Shown here: positions 19,144 through 26,636 of the stretch, piece after piece
Numbering within the stretch: the first letter of the stretch is position 1
How the letters are laid out: every line of letters starts with the position of its first letter
Source of the DNA: an uncultured Clostridia bacterium
GTDB taxonomy: Bacteria > Bacillota > Clostridia > Christensenellales > Borkfalkiaceae
Assembly (NCBI GenBank): GCA_944354035.1
Contig: CALVPS010000002.1
Coordinates: forward strand, 32,316 to 96,315
Length of the DNA: 64,000 nucleotides
Reading direction: 5' to 3'
Program-made: the position numbers and the translations under genes
The notes under the pieces: generated by a model
Told to the model about the DNA's origin: nothing
The model's input: the letters and a program-made list of their open reading frames with translations, nothing else
Database searches by the model: none

Positions 19144-20346
19144 TTGGAATCGGTATACGTTATCCAGCCCGTATTTGACGGGCGCGCCGAGCACCTCTGC
19201 CGCGAAGCGGTCGCGCTGATCGAAAGCGCGGGCGCGTGTTGTGTCGGCGCTATGTTTGTAAAGATCCGCGAGATCGATCCCTACGCCTATCTCGGCGAAG
19301 GCAAGATTGCGGAATTAAGAGAACGATTACACGACACGGACGCGACGGTGCTGTTTAACGGGGAACTCTCCCCTTCGCAGACGAGCAATCTTGCGGCGGC
19401 GCTGGAAGGAAAAAAAGTGATCGACCGCGTTGCGCTGATCTTGGATATTTTTGCGCAGCGTGCCGTCAGCAGCGAAGGCAAACTCCAGGTAGAATTGGCG
19501 CAGTTAAAGTATTTGTATCCGCGCCTGAAGGGAAAGGGCGCTGCCCTTTCGCGCCTTGGCGGCGGGATCGGAACGCGCGGCCCCGGGGAAAGTCAGCTTG
19601 AGACGGACCGCCGCCATATCCGTGCGCGGATCGGTTCGCTGGAAGAGCGGCTGCGCACCACCGAGCGCCGCCGTGCCCTGCAGGTGACGCGCAGGATCAA
19701 GGACCGCGTGCGCACGATCGCGCTGGTCGGATACACCAATACGGGGAAATCCACCTTGCTGAATGCGCTGACCGGAGCGGATACGCTGACCAAAGACGCC
19801 TTATTTGCCACGCTCGACCCCACCGCCCGGCGCATGGAGATCGACGGGCTACCCTTTTTGCTGGTCGATACCGTAGGATTTTTGCAGGATCTGCCCCATC
19901 ATCTTATCAAAGCATTCCGCTCCACACTGGAAAGCGCGCTTCGCTGCGATCTGGCGCTGTTTGTATGCGACGTCACGGACGACTACGAACGGCAGCTGCA
20001 GACTACGCGGACGACGTTGGAGGAGATGGGATTTTCTTCCCCCTATCTCGTTGTGCTGAACAAGTGCGACGGCCTTGATTCTGCCGCAGGCCTTCCGCAC
20101 GACGCCGTCTGCATCAGCGCAAAAAATAAAACGGGGCTCGATGCGTTAAAACGCCGTATTTTAGAGGAATTGCGCGAAGAATACCGCCGCGTTACACTGT
20201 TTGTTCCCTATGCGCGCGCTGCGGAATACGCGTCGCTGCGGGCATGCCTGTCCGAGTGCTCCGTAACGTACGACGGCGACGGCGCGCACATCACCGCCGT
20301 GATCCCGGTAGAACACGCAGAAAAGTTTCAACCGTTTATACAGTAA
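19144..20346 (+). CDS. hflX: Ribosome-associated GTPase HflX
   Basis: HflX is a GTPase that binds the 50S subunit and splits stalled ribosomes under stress. The 400-aa product has the N-terminal HflX domain, the linker GGGIGTRGPGESQLETDRR (about 139-157), then the G domain: G1 GYTNTGKSTLLNAL (about 199), G3 DTVGFLQDLPHHL (about 242) and G4 NKCD (about 308). The start is TTG 19144, chosen because GGAGG at 19131-19135 lies 8 nt upstream. It is co-transcribed with the recombinase. Confidence 0.94.
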   Translation: MESVYVIQPVFDGRAEHLCREAVALIESAGACCVGAMFVKIREIDPYAYLGEGKIAELRERLHDTDATVLFNGELSPSQTSNLAAALEGKKVIDRVALILDIFAQRAVSSEGKLQVELAQLKYLYPRLKGKGAALSRLGGGIGTRGPGESQLETDRRHIRARIGSLEERLRTTERRRALQVTRRIKDRVRTIALVGYTNTGKSTLLNALTGADTLTKDALFATLDPTARRMEIDGLPFLLVDTVGFLQDLPHHLIKAFRSTLESALRCDLALFVCDVTDDYERQLQTTRTTLEEMGFSSPYLVVLNKCDGLDSAAGLPHDAVCISAKNKTGLDALKRRILEELREEYRRVTLFVPYARAAEYASLRACLSECSVTYDGDGAHITAVIPVEHAEKFQPFIQ

Positions 20347-20378
20347 AAAACGCCCGCTGCGGGCGTTTTATTTTTTTT
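20347..20378. terminator. Bidirectional terminator between hflX and the Cys-rich gene
   Basis: AAAACGCCCG (20347-20356) pairs with CGGGCGTTTT (20360-20369) around CTG, with a long T run on the plus strand and A/T flanks on both sides. Confidence 0.85.
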
Positions 20379-20562
20379 GAGTCTTTTCGTATTCCTCCGG
20401 GTCGGTGTATACCCGGTCGATCTTTATCGCGGCATATTCACGGATATTCAGGCATTTTCCGCAGTTGTCGCAAATTTTTGTGGGGTCGAGATCGCAGACC
20501 TCGCATTCGAGACAGCCGTCGCACTCCTTCGCCTCATCCAACACGCACATCTTTTTTTCCAT
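20368..20562 (-). CDS. Small Cys-rich protein (putative metal or Fe-S binding)
   Basis: This 64-aa protein has eight cysteines arranged largely as CxxC pairs (ECDGCLECEVCD, then CDNCGKC). The pattern suggests a zinc site or an iron-sulfur cluster. I do not recognise a named family. The start at 20562 is supported by GGAG about 6 nt upstream; longer frames start inside the ribosome site. It has its own promoter (TTGATT 20628-20623, TATACT 20605-20600) and is transcribed divergently from lexA. Confidence 0.75.
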   Translation of the reverse strand: MEKKMCVLDEAKECDGCLECEVCDLDPTKICDNCGKCLNIREYAAIKIDRVYTDPEEYEKTQKK

Positions 20563-20599
20563 AACATTCTCCAACATTCTCCGCATCGTCGATGTCTCC

Positions 20600-20628
20600 A
20601 GTATACTCTGTTTGCAAAAAAAAATCAA
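20600..20628 (-). promoter_or_regulatory. Promoter of the Cys-rich gene
   Basis: On the minus strand TTGATT (20628-20623) and TATACT (20605-20600) are 17 bp apart. It lies about 30 bp from the LexA box on the other side of the spacer. Confidence 0.7.
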
Positions 20629-20659
20629 GGAAAGAAGAAAAATTTTTGCAAAAAACGGA

Positions 20660-20698
20660 GAACATTTGTTTGCAAAATGCGCCGCATTATGGTATAAT
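20660..20698 (+). promoter_or_regulatory. lexA promoter with overlapping LexA (SOS) box
   Basis: TTGCAA at 20670-20675 and TATAAT at 20693-20698 are 17 bp apart. GAACATTTGTTT at 20660-20671 matches the Gram-positive SOS box GAAC-N4-GTTC with one mismatch and overlaps the -35 box. This is the arrangement expected for LexA autorepression. Confidence 0.75.
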
Positions 20699-20726
20699 GG
20701 CAGTAAGAGACGGCGGAGGTGATAGC

Positions 20727-21323
20727 ATGCTCGATAAAAGCAAACTCTATATGGTCCTTTCGTTTATCAACCGCTATGCGGACGAAAACGGCTTTCCGCC
20801 CACCGTACGCGATATTTGCGGCGAGTTGGGGATAAAATCTACGGCCACCGCCTACGATTACGTAAACCGCCTGAAGGAGATGGGCCTTTTACAAAAGGCC
20901 GATCGGAAAAAGCGCGCCGTCGTATTAAAGAATGCCGGGAATGTCCGCATTCCCCTCCTCGGTACGGTCACGGCCGGCCAGCCAATTCTTGCTACAGAAA
21001 ACTGCGATGGCTATTATTCGCTTCCCTCTTCCGATTTTTCGGGCGACGATTTATTTATGCTTCGCGTCAAGGGCGACAGCATGATCGAGGCGGGCATTTT
21101 CGACGGCGATAAAATTATTGTGCGCAAGCAGGAGAGCGCGGACGACGGCGACATTGTTGTTGCCATGTTCGACGACGGGATCGAGGAAGGCGCCACTGTA
21201 AAGCGGTTCTATCGCAGGGGCGGCAAAATCGTGCTTCATCCCGAAAATTCGGAGATGAGCGACTTTGTGCTGGACGAAGCGGTGATTTTAGGAAAGGTGA
21301 TCGGTCTGCTGCGGTGTATGTGA
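20727..21323 (+). CDS. lexA: SOS repressor LexA
   Basis: LexA represses DNA-damage genes until RecA filaments trigger its self-cleavage. The 198-aa product has an N-terminal winged helix (residues 1-65, with PPTVRDICGELGIKSTATAY as recognition region). The cleavage bond is Ala83-Gly84 (TVTAGQP), the catalytic serine is Ser118 (GDSM) and the catalytic lysine is Lys159 (TVKR). ATG 20727 follows GGAGGT at 20715-20720, and the resulting N-terminus matches the family. Confidence 0.96.
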   Translation: MLDKSKLYMVLSFINRYADENGFPPTVRDICGELGIKSTATAYDYVNRLKEMGLLQKADRKKRAVVLKNAGNVRIPLLGTVTAGQPILATENCDGYYSLPSSDFSGDDLFMLRVKGDSMIEAGIFDGDKIIVRKQESADDGDIVVAMFDDGIEEGATVKRFYRRGGKIVLHPENSEMSDFVLDEAVILGKVIGLLRCM

Positions 21324-21535
21324 TACTTATAAGACGGCATGCGGCGCGCTGCGCTTTTTTGCGTACGATCGCCATGCGGCCAGCAAGCCGATACGGCGTA
21401 CATATGCAAAAAAGCCGGGGGTTTGTTTGTACTGCGATATCTTTTGGCGGGCACGGTTTCAGGCAGCGGTAATGCTACACCCTCTTCTCCGGTGCGTTAT
21501 TGCCCGCTTTTTGCTGAAAACTCCCATAAACGCAC

Positions 21536-21570
21536 AAAAAGCCGAACAAGGTATGCTTGTTCGGCTTTTT
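21536..21570. terminator. Strong bidirectional terminator between lexA and rluB
   Basis: A perfect 15-bp stem (21536-21550 with 21556-21570) with a GTATG loop has A and T runs at its ends. It serves the convergent lexA and rluB transcripts. The rest of 21324-21535 shows no gene. Confidence 0.9.
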
Positions 21571-21595
21571 GTATGTAAAAAACAGCGTCGGTATA

Positions 21596-22300
21596 TCACA
21601 GATTCTTTAAATAGAACACTTCTTCCCGGGTAAGTTTTCGGACGGCGCCGCGGTCGAGCCCCGTCAGCGTGAGATCGCCGATGCGGATACGCTTTAAAAA
21701 TTTGACCTCCTTCCCTACCGCTGCAAACATTTTGCGGATCTCGCGGTTTTTGCCTTCGGTCAGAACGATATGCAGCTTTGTGTACTTTTTGTTGGTCTCC
21801 ACCACATTGAGTTTACAGCGCTTTGTGACAACGCCCGGCTCGATCTCCACACCGGCGCGCAGACGATTTAATTGGATCTCCGAGATGGCGCCCTCCACCC
21901 GCACCAGATAGGTCTTGGCGATCTCGTTCTGCGGCGCGGTCAGGCGAAAGGCCAGTTCGCCGTCGTTGGTCAGCAGCAGCAGACCTTCTGTGTCGTAGTC
22001 AAGTCTGCCGACGGGGAACACACGCCCCGCGCCCGCAGAAAGCAACTGCATGATGGTTTTGCGGTCCTTATCGTCTTTTACGGTGCAGACGTACCCCTTG
22101 GGCTTATTCATCATATAGTATTCGTATTTTACTTTGTGCGAAAGGATCTTGCCGTCCAGCATAACGGTATCCGACGCCTTTACATCGTCGCCGGGTACCG
22201 CGGTTTTGCCGTTAATGGCGACGCGTCCCTCCGCAATGATCGCGTCGCACATACGGCGGGAGGCGATCCCCTGTTCCGCTAAAAATTTATTGATCCGCAT
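21596..22300 (-). CDS. rluB: rRNA pseudouridine synthase (RluB/RsuA family)
   Basis: This enzyme isomerises a uridine in ribosomal RNA to pseudouridine; RluB in particular modifies 23S rRNA. The 234-aa product has an N-terminal S4 RNA-binding domain (MRINKFLAEQGIASRR) and the catalytic motif GRLDYDTEGLLLLTNDG with the essential Asp (about residue 102), then KTYLV and GKNREIRKMF. It is the last gene of the scpAB-dac cluster and overlaps the carboxypeptidase gene by 22 bp. The RluB rather than RsuA assignment follows this gene order. Confidence 0.9.
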   Translation of the reverse strand: MRINKFLAEQGIASRRMCDAIIAEGRVAINGKTAVPGDDVKASDTVMLDGKILSHKVKYEYYMMNKPKGYVCTVKDDKDRKTIMQLLSAGAGRVFPVGRLDYDTEGLLLLTNDGELAFRLTAPQNEIAKTYLVRVEGAISEIQLNRLRAGVEIEPGVVTKRCKLNVVETNKKYTKLHIVLTEGKNREIRKMFAAVGKEVKFLKRIRIGDLTLTGLDRGAVRKLTREEVFYLKNL

Positions 22301-23343
22301 ATTGTTTGTCCCATAACCGTTGGAGTCGATTCCATCATATACAAATTCTGTGAAAAAAGCAAGTTATTTTCAAGCATGATCTGCAGTCGGCCTGCAATTT
22401 CTCCCGCCTGCGCGGGCTGCGGACGATCGAGCACCGGTATCACGCGTACTTTTTTTCGCTCGGCGGTCGTCAGCGGATAAAAAAAGTCGTAGAGCACGCG
22501 GCATCCGCAAATCGCCGCCTCGCGCGAGCAAAGCTGCGTCATACGGTAGGCGGAAAAGGCATTTTCCAGCAGTTCTGCCGTACGCGCGTACATGTCGGGG
22601 CTGTTTAAAACGACGGATACAAGGGTCATCCCCTCCCGCTGCGCCGCCGTGACAAGGCAGCGCCCCGCGGCCGTCGTAAATCCGGTTTTTATGCCGACGG
22701 CGCCGGGGAGTTCCCAAAGCATTTTATTTTTATTTTTCCAGGCCCGCGGCTCGTAGTATTTGGTGGAGACGATGCGGCGGAAAGTTTTGTTTTCCATGGC
22801 ATACGCGGAGATAAGGGCAAGATCGCGCGCGGTGGTAAAATGGTCTGTGTTTTGCAAGCCGTGCGGATTGGCAAACCGACTGTCGGTCGCGCCGAGCAGG
22901 GCGGCCCGCGTCTCCATGACGCGGGCAAAGGCCTCTACGCTTCCGCTGTGATGGATAGCGAGCGCCGTTGCCGCGTCGTTCCCGGAGCGCAGCATCAGCC
23001 CGTACAGCAACTCTTCCACCGTGTATTCCTCCCCCGCCCGCAGGTAGACGGACGAGCCCTCTATCCCGACCGCTTCGTTTGGGATGGTCACGCGATCGTC
23101 GAGCGGACAATCTTCGATGAGGACGATCGCCGTTAGGATCTTGGTGGTGCTGGCCATGGGAAGGCGCGTCTGTTCGTTGCGCTTGTGGAGGATGCGGCGG
23201 GAGGATACCTCTACAACGCATTCCGCCCTTGAGGGGGTCGCCGCATGTGCCGTACGGCAACGCGGGACGCCGCCCGCAACGAAAAGTGCAAACAAGATCG
23301 CCGCTCCTGCGGCGATCGCGGCGCGCAGCCAACGGCTATGCAT
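22279..23343 (-). CDS. D-alanyl-D-alanine carboxypeptidase (DacF/DacB-like)
   Basis: This extracytoplasmic low-molecular-weight penicillin-binding protein removes the terminal D-Ala of peptidoglycan stem peptides; here it probably acts in spore wall formation. The 354-aa product has a signal peptide or anchor (residues 1-33), then the S11 peptidase motifs STTK (MASTTK, about 65), SGN (RSGND, about 120) and KTG (IKTGFT, about 220). A PBP5-like C-terminal domain follows. It overlaps gerW by 8 bp and rluB by 22 bp, so the genes are translationally linked. Confidence 0.92.
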   Translation of the reverse strand: MHSRWLRAAIAAGAAILFALFVAGGVPRCRTAHAATPSRAECVVEVSSRRILHKRNEQTRLPMASTTKILTAIVLIEDCPLDDRVTIPNEAVGIEGSSVYLRAGEEYTVEELLYGLMLRSGNDAATALAIHHSGSVEAFARVMETRAALLGATDSRFANPHGLQNTDHFTTARDLALISAYAMENKTFRRIVSTKYYEPRAWKNKNKMLWELPGAVGIKTGFTTAAGRCLVTAAQREGMTLVSVVLNSPDMYARTAELLENAFSAYRMTQLCSREAAICGCRVLYDFFYPLTTAERKKVRVIPVLDRPQPAQAGEIAGRLQIMLENNLLFSQNLYMMESTPTVMGQTICGSINF

Positions 23344-23713
23344 GGTCGTCGCGTCGGCTCAGACGTTCCAACAGCGCCCCGGCTTTTTCTACCAGGCCGT
23401 CGAGCGGATCATCCGTTACGCGTACCAGCCGGCACTGCTTCCCGTCGTCGATCAAAAACCCCGCCGGTTTTATATTGACCACCGTACCTGCGCCGCCGGA
23501 GAACGGCAGACATTCGCCGTCCTCTATTTTTTTGACTTCGCCGTACTCGCCGCCGCCCGAAAGATATCCCAGGGTGATTTTGGTAAACGGTACGATCTGC
23601 GCGCCGCTTGCGGTGACGACGGGCTTTCCTATCACAGTATTTACGTCAACAAGGCTTGTCAGGCGCTGCGCCGTCTTTTCCATGATGCCGTCGATTTTTT
23701 TCTTTTCATCCAA
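23336..23713 (-). CDS. gerW: Sporulation protein GerW/YtfJ
   Basis: This conserved sporulation protein is required in Bacillus for proper germination with some germinants; its molecular role is unresolved. The 125-aa product carries the family core SLVDVNTVIGKPV, then PFTKITLGYLSGGGEYG and a Gly-rich strand-turn region. I use TTG 23713, about 9 nt after GGAGGT; ATG 23683 would remove conserved N-terminal residues. The first 55 bases overlap the end of the DUF2953 gene, and the same pairing (ytfI-ytfJ) is known in Bacillus. Confidence 0.9.
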   Translation of the reverse strand: MDEKKKIDGIMEKTAQRLTSLVDVNTVIGKPVVTASGAQIVPFTKITLGYLSGGGEYGEVKKIEDGECLPFSGGAGTVVNIKPAGFLIDDGKQCRLVRVTDDPLDGLVEKAGALLERLSRRDDHA

Positions 23714-24228
23714 TTTAAAAATACCTCCAACCCCTTTTTGATCAGGGCGACCGCAAGGACCGCCCCGTTGAATACGGCCGCCGTTCGGACGGAGATCCTA
23801 AGGCGGGATGTATGATAGAACAGCGCCTTATTTTTGAGCGATAAAAAGGCGCTGCGGGCACGCATGGCGGAAAAGAGCATTCCGGCGATCGCCGTAAACG
23901 CAGCTGCGACGGCGATCCCGGCGCCGGAATCGGCTCCTCCGCATTCGACGATGCAGTGCAGCTTCCAAAGCTGAAAACCCTTTGTGATCTCAAATTTTTT
24001 TCGCGCCGCACTTATCTGCGCAAAACGCAAAAAAACGGCCTTATGTTTTGCGACATGAAAGACTGCCCCGCCGCCGCGCAGTTCGACATAGCCGCCGAAC
24101 AGTTTGACGCTGTGATACAGGCTGACGGCAAACCAAAGGCGGTTTTGCGAGGGATCGGCGTAAATGTCCGCGTACAAAAAGACGGGAAACAGAGCGATCA
24201 GTGCGGCAACAAAAAAGCAGACGACCAT
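23659..24228 (-). CDS. DUF2953 membrane protein (YtfI-like)
   Basis: This 189-aa protein is assigned mainly from position next to gerW and weak resemblance to YtfI. It has an N-terminal hydrophobic segment (residues 1-20), a middle region with beta-strand character, and a second hydrophobic stretch near residues 100-120. ATG 24228 is the best in-frame start; only a weak ribosome site is visible. It lies just downstream of a terminator-like hairpin, yet no separate promoter is obvious, so read-through from scpB is likely. Confidence 0.65.
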   Translation of the reverse strand: MVVCFFVAALIALFPVFLYADIYADPSQNRLWFAVSLYHSVKLFGGYVELRGGGAVFHVAKHKAVFLRFAQISAARKKFEITKGFQLWKLHCIVECGGADSGAGIAVAAAFTAIAGMLFSAMRARSAFLSLKNKALFYHTSRLRISVRTAAVFNGAVLAVALIKKGLEVFLNWMKRKKSTASWKRRRSA

Positions 24229-24261
24229 ATCTCGTTCACGCGGGCAGACGGATTTTGCGCA

Positions 24262-24296
24262 TAAAAAAACTGCCCGTATCAACAATATGGGCAGTT
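24262..24296 (-). terminator. Terminator-like hairpin after scpB
   Basis: AACTGCCC (24268-24275) pairs with GGGCAGTT (24289-24296), and the minus-strand copy is followed by a seven-T run. It may only partly stop transcription because gerW-cluster genes follow at once. Confidence 0.75.
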
Positions 24297-24314
24297 AAGC
24301 GCAAATTATAAGGT

Positions 24315-25043
24315 TCAGTCGATTTTTACAATATCGGCGTCGTCCAGGCCGCGTAAAAAATCGGGGATCTCATAGCCTCCGACGGCGCTTTCGTCGGCCT
24401 TTAAGTTCTCTTTCCGGGCGACGGGCGGTTTTGCGTCATCTGTGTCAGAGGATTGCGCGTTCTGCGCGCCATCCTCCGTCAGTTCTGCCCGCGCGTACAA
24501 ATAGCTGTCGCGCGGCTCGTCTTCGCGGGAAATGGCGGCCATCAGCGCATCGTAATCGGGCAAGTCCTCCAAAGAGCGCAGTCGAAAACGCTTTAAAAAT
24601 TCGTCCGTCGTGGCAAACAGCACCGGCCTTCCCACAGCGTCCTTGCGGCCGCAGGGATAGATGAGCTTTAAATCGAGCAGCGCGTTTACCGCATAGTCGC
24701 TGTTCAGCCCGCGCAGCAGTTCGATCTCCGTTCGCGTGATCGGCTGCTTATAGGCGATGATCGCGGCCGTCTCCAGGATCGTACGCGTCAGTTCCTTTTC
24801 GCGGATAGGATTCAAAACCGCCGCAACGGCATCTTTGTAGACGGGGTTGGAGGCGAGCTGCGCCTTTTTGTTGAATTCCAAAAGCTGTATGCCGCCCGCT
24901 TCGCCGTAGCGTTCCTTTAATTGGCGCAGCGATTTTTTAACTTCCCCTTCTGTAACGCCGAGCTTTTCGGCGATATCCGCAATGGCAACGCCCTTGCCGG
25001 AGGCGAACAGGATCGCCTCAATCGTATTCGTCAATTGCTCCAA
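24315..25043 (-). CDS. scpB: Segregation and condensation protein ScpB
   Basis: ScpB is the winged-helix (kite) subunit that dimerises and binds ScpA in the SMC condensin complex, which compacts and segregates chromosomes. The 242-aa product has the family core IEAILFASG (start), LLEFNKKAQLASNP, ILETAAIIAYKQPITRTEIE (about 90-109) and the GRPVLFATTDEFLKRF strand. After residue 180 comes a variable acidic tail. It overlaps scpA by 26 bp. Confidence 0.95.
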   Translation of the reverse strand: MEQLTNTIEAILFASGKGVAIADIAEKLGVTEGEVKKSLRQLKERYGEAGGIQLLEFNKKAQLASNPVYKDAVAAVLNPIREKELTRTILETAAIIAYKQPITRTEIELLRGLNSDYAVNALLDLKLIYPCGRKDAVGRPVLFATTDEFLKRFRLRSLEDLPDYDALMAAISREDEPRDSYLYARAELTEDGAQNAQSSDTDDAKPPVARKENLKADESAVGGYEIPDFLRGLDDADIVKID

Positions 25044-25836
25044 GTTCCGCCTCCTTATCTCTGTCCGGGTTGAGGGTTATGGTGATCTCGCCGAACGCAT
25101 GTTCTTGCCTGACGCGCAGGAACTGGTATTTCAGCAGTTCGAGGATCGCCTGAAAGGTGGTCACGATCTCCGGTTTTGTATAGTCGCGCGTAAACAGTTC
25201 TTCAAACTGTACTTCGCTGCGCGTTTCCAAACTCTCCAAAACAAATTGTATTTTTTGCTCTACGGTAAACGAGTCGCGGGGAATTTCGCGCACCTCCTCT
25301 ACCTTTAATGATTCCTCGCGCTTTAAAAGCAGGGTGGAAAACGCGGAGATCAGCCCTTCCAGCGTCAGATGTTCCATGGTGAACACGGTGCGCGTTTCGC
25401 CGACGTCTTTATCGGGTTCCTTGAAGTAATACCCGATCGTCTCCATCTCCTTTAATTTTTTGGTCTCTTCTTTGATGAGCCGGAACTCTTCGAGGGCGCG
25501 GATAAGCTCCGCTTTGTCCTCTTCGATTTCGGCGTCCAGCGCGGGATCTTCGTCTAGATTGGGCACCAGCGCCTGCGCCTTGATCTTGATGATGGTGGCC
25601 GCAATGTTTAAGTAGTCGCTGATCTTATCGACGTCGAGGTATGGCAGTCCCTTCATATAATCTAAAAACTGCTCGGTCACCTGCGACACAAATACGTCTT
25701 TTATTTCGATCTCCTCGCGGTTGATCAAATATAAAAGCAGGTCGAGCGGGCCTTCGAAGTTGCTCAATACCGTGGTATAGTCGACGTTGGAATCGAATTT
25801 TTCGCGGATCGATTGTAATTTGTCCGGATCTACCAT
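25018..25836 (-). CDS. scpA: Segregation and condensation protein ScpA
   Basis: ScpA is the kleisin that bridges the two SMC heads. The 272-aa product has the N-terminal SMC-neck-binding helix (NFEGPLDLLLYLINREEIEI, about residues 27-46), a central acidic helical region and a C-terminal winged helix. ATG 25836 follows a GGGAG site; the open frame upstream lies inside the M50 gene and does not look like ScpA. It overlaps the M50 gene by 7 bp and scpB by 26 bp. Confidence 0.95.
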   Translation of the reverse strand: MVDPDKLQSIREKFDSNVDYTTVLSNFEGPLDLLLYLINREEIEIKDVFVSQVTEQFLDYMKGLPYLDVDKISDYLNIAATIIKIKAQALVPNLDEDPALDAEIEEDKAELIRALEEFRLIKEETKKLKEMETIGYYFKEPDKDVGETRTVFTMEHLTLEGLISAFSTLLLKREESLKVEEVREIPRDSFTVEQKIQFVLESLETRSEVQFEELFTRDYTKPEIVTTFQAILELLKYQFLRVRQEHAFGEITITLNPDRDKEAELGAIDEYD

Positions 25837-26552
25837 ATCAACAGCTCCCAAAGCGATTGGACCGGCATCCCAAAGACGGTCCCCCAAACGGCAAGGATAG
25901 GAAATCCTACGTACTTGGTGGCGCCTTTCATGATCCAGCCGAGAATATCGAACAACTGCATGATGTCGACGCCGAAGCGCACAAACATGCGGCAGAGAAA
26001 GCTCTCCGCGATCAGTCCCAGCAGGATCCAATGACCGTTATCGCGCAAAAAACAGAAAAATTTGCCGCGCCGCCGCGTCAAAGCGTCGACGAGACGAAAC
26101 CCGTCCAGCGGATGCAGGGGCAACAGGTTGAATACGCAAAAGCTTAAACTATAAGAATACAAAAGTTGCGTAAGACGATACAAAAAGTCTTTCAGGAACA
26201 CAATGTCCGGCATGTAGTTGTGGATCACGAGCGCCAAAGGAAAAAACGCGAACGCCATGATATAGTTCATGACGATGCCCGCGGAGGCGGTAAGGCCAAG
26301 GCCGAGACGATATTTTTTAAAGTTGGAGGGATCGATCGGCACAGGTTTGGCCCAGCCGAACCCCACCAGCGTAAAACAGACAAGACCCAAAATATCGAAA
26401 TGGCGCAGCGGATTGATCGAGAGACGGCCATACCATTTCGGTGTGGGATCGCCGCAGCGGAATGCTACGTAAGCGTGCGCAAATTCATGGAGCGTCAACA
26501 CGACGACGACCGCACAAAAAGACGCAAGCAGTTGGATCAGATAACTAAACAT
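25830..26552 (-). CDS. Site-2 protease family (M50) membrane protein
   Basis: This 240-aa integral-membrane metalloprotease has HEFAH (HExxH zinc motif, about residues 22-26) in the first membrane segment and NLLPLHPLDG carrying the third zinc ligand (about 140). GDPTPKWYGRLSINPL is typical of the short soluble-substrate-unknown M50 group that clostridia carry next to scpA. About five hydrophobic segments are visible. ATG 26552 gives the usual N-terminus; it has no ribosome site and lies 7 nt after a -10 box. First gene of the scpAB operon. Confidence 0.92.
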   Translation of the reverse strand: MFSYLIQLLASFCAVVVVLTLHEFAHAYVAFRCGDPTPKWYGRLSINPLRHFDILGLVCFTLVGFGWAKPVPIDPSNFKKYRLGLGLTASAGIVMNYIMAFAFFPLALVIHNYMPDIVFLKDFLYRLTQLLYSYSLSFCVFNLLPLHPLDGFRLVDALTRRRGKFFCFLRDNGHWILLGLIAESFLCRMFVRFGVDIMQLFDILGWIMKGATKYVGFPILAVWGTVFGMPVQSLWELLIW

Positions 26553-26559
26553 TTCTACT

Positions 26560-26588
26560 ATTATATAGGATTTCCCGAAAAATTGCAA
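26560..26588 (-). promoter_or_regulatory. Promoter abutting the M50 gene (leaderless candidate)
   Basis: On the minus strand TTGCAA (26588-26583) and TATAAT (26565-26560) are 17 bp apart. ATG 26552 begins 7 nt after the -10 box, so the expected start site is the base before or at the ATG. Confidence 0.8.
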
Positions 26589-26595
26589 GAAAATG

Positions 26596-26620
26596 TTCCC
26601 ACAAATTTCTTTTGTGGGAA
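26596..26620 (-). terminator. Terminator after the ABC-F gene
   Basis: TTCCCACAAA and TTTGTGGGAA are exact inverted arms (26596-26605, 26611-26620). On the minus strand CATTTTCTT follows, and the hairpin separates the ABC-F transcript from the M50 promoter. Confidence 0.7.
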
Positions 26621-26636
26621 AACCGCTTCGTCCCAT

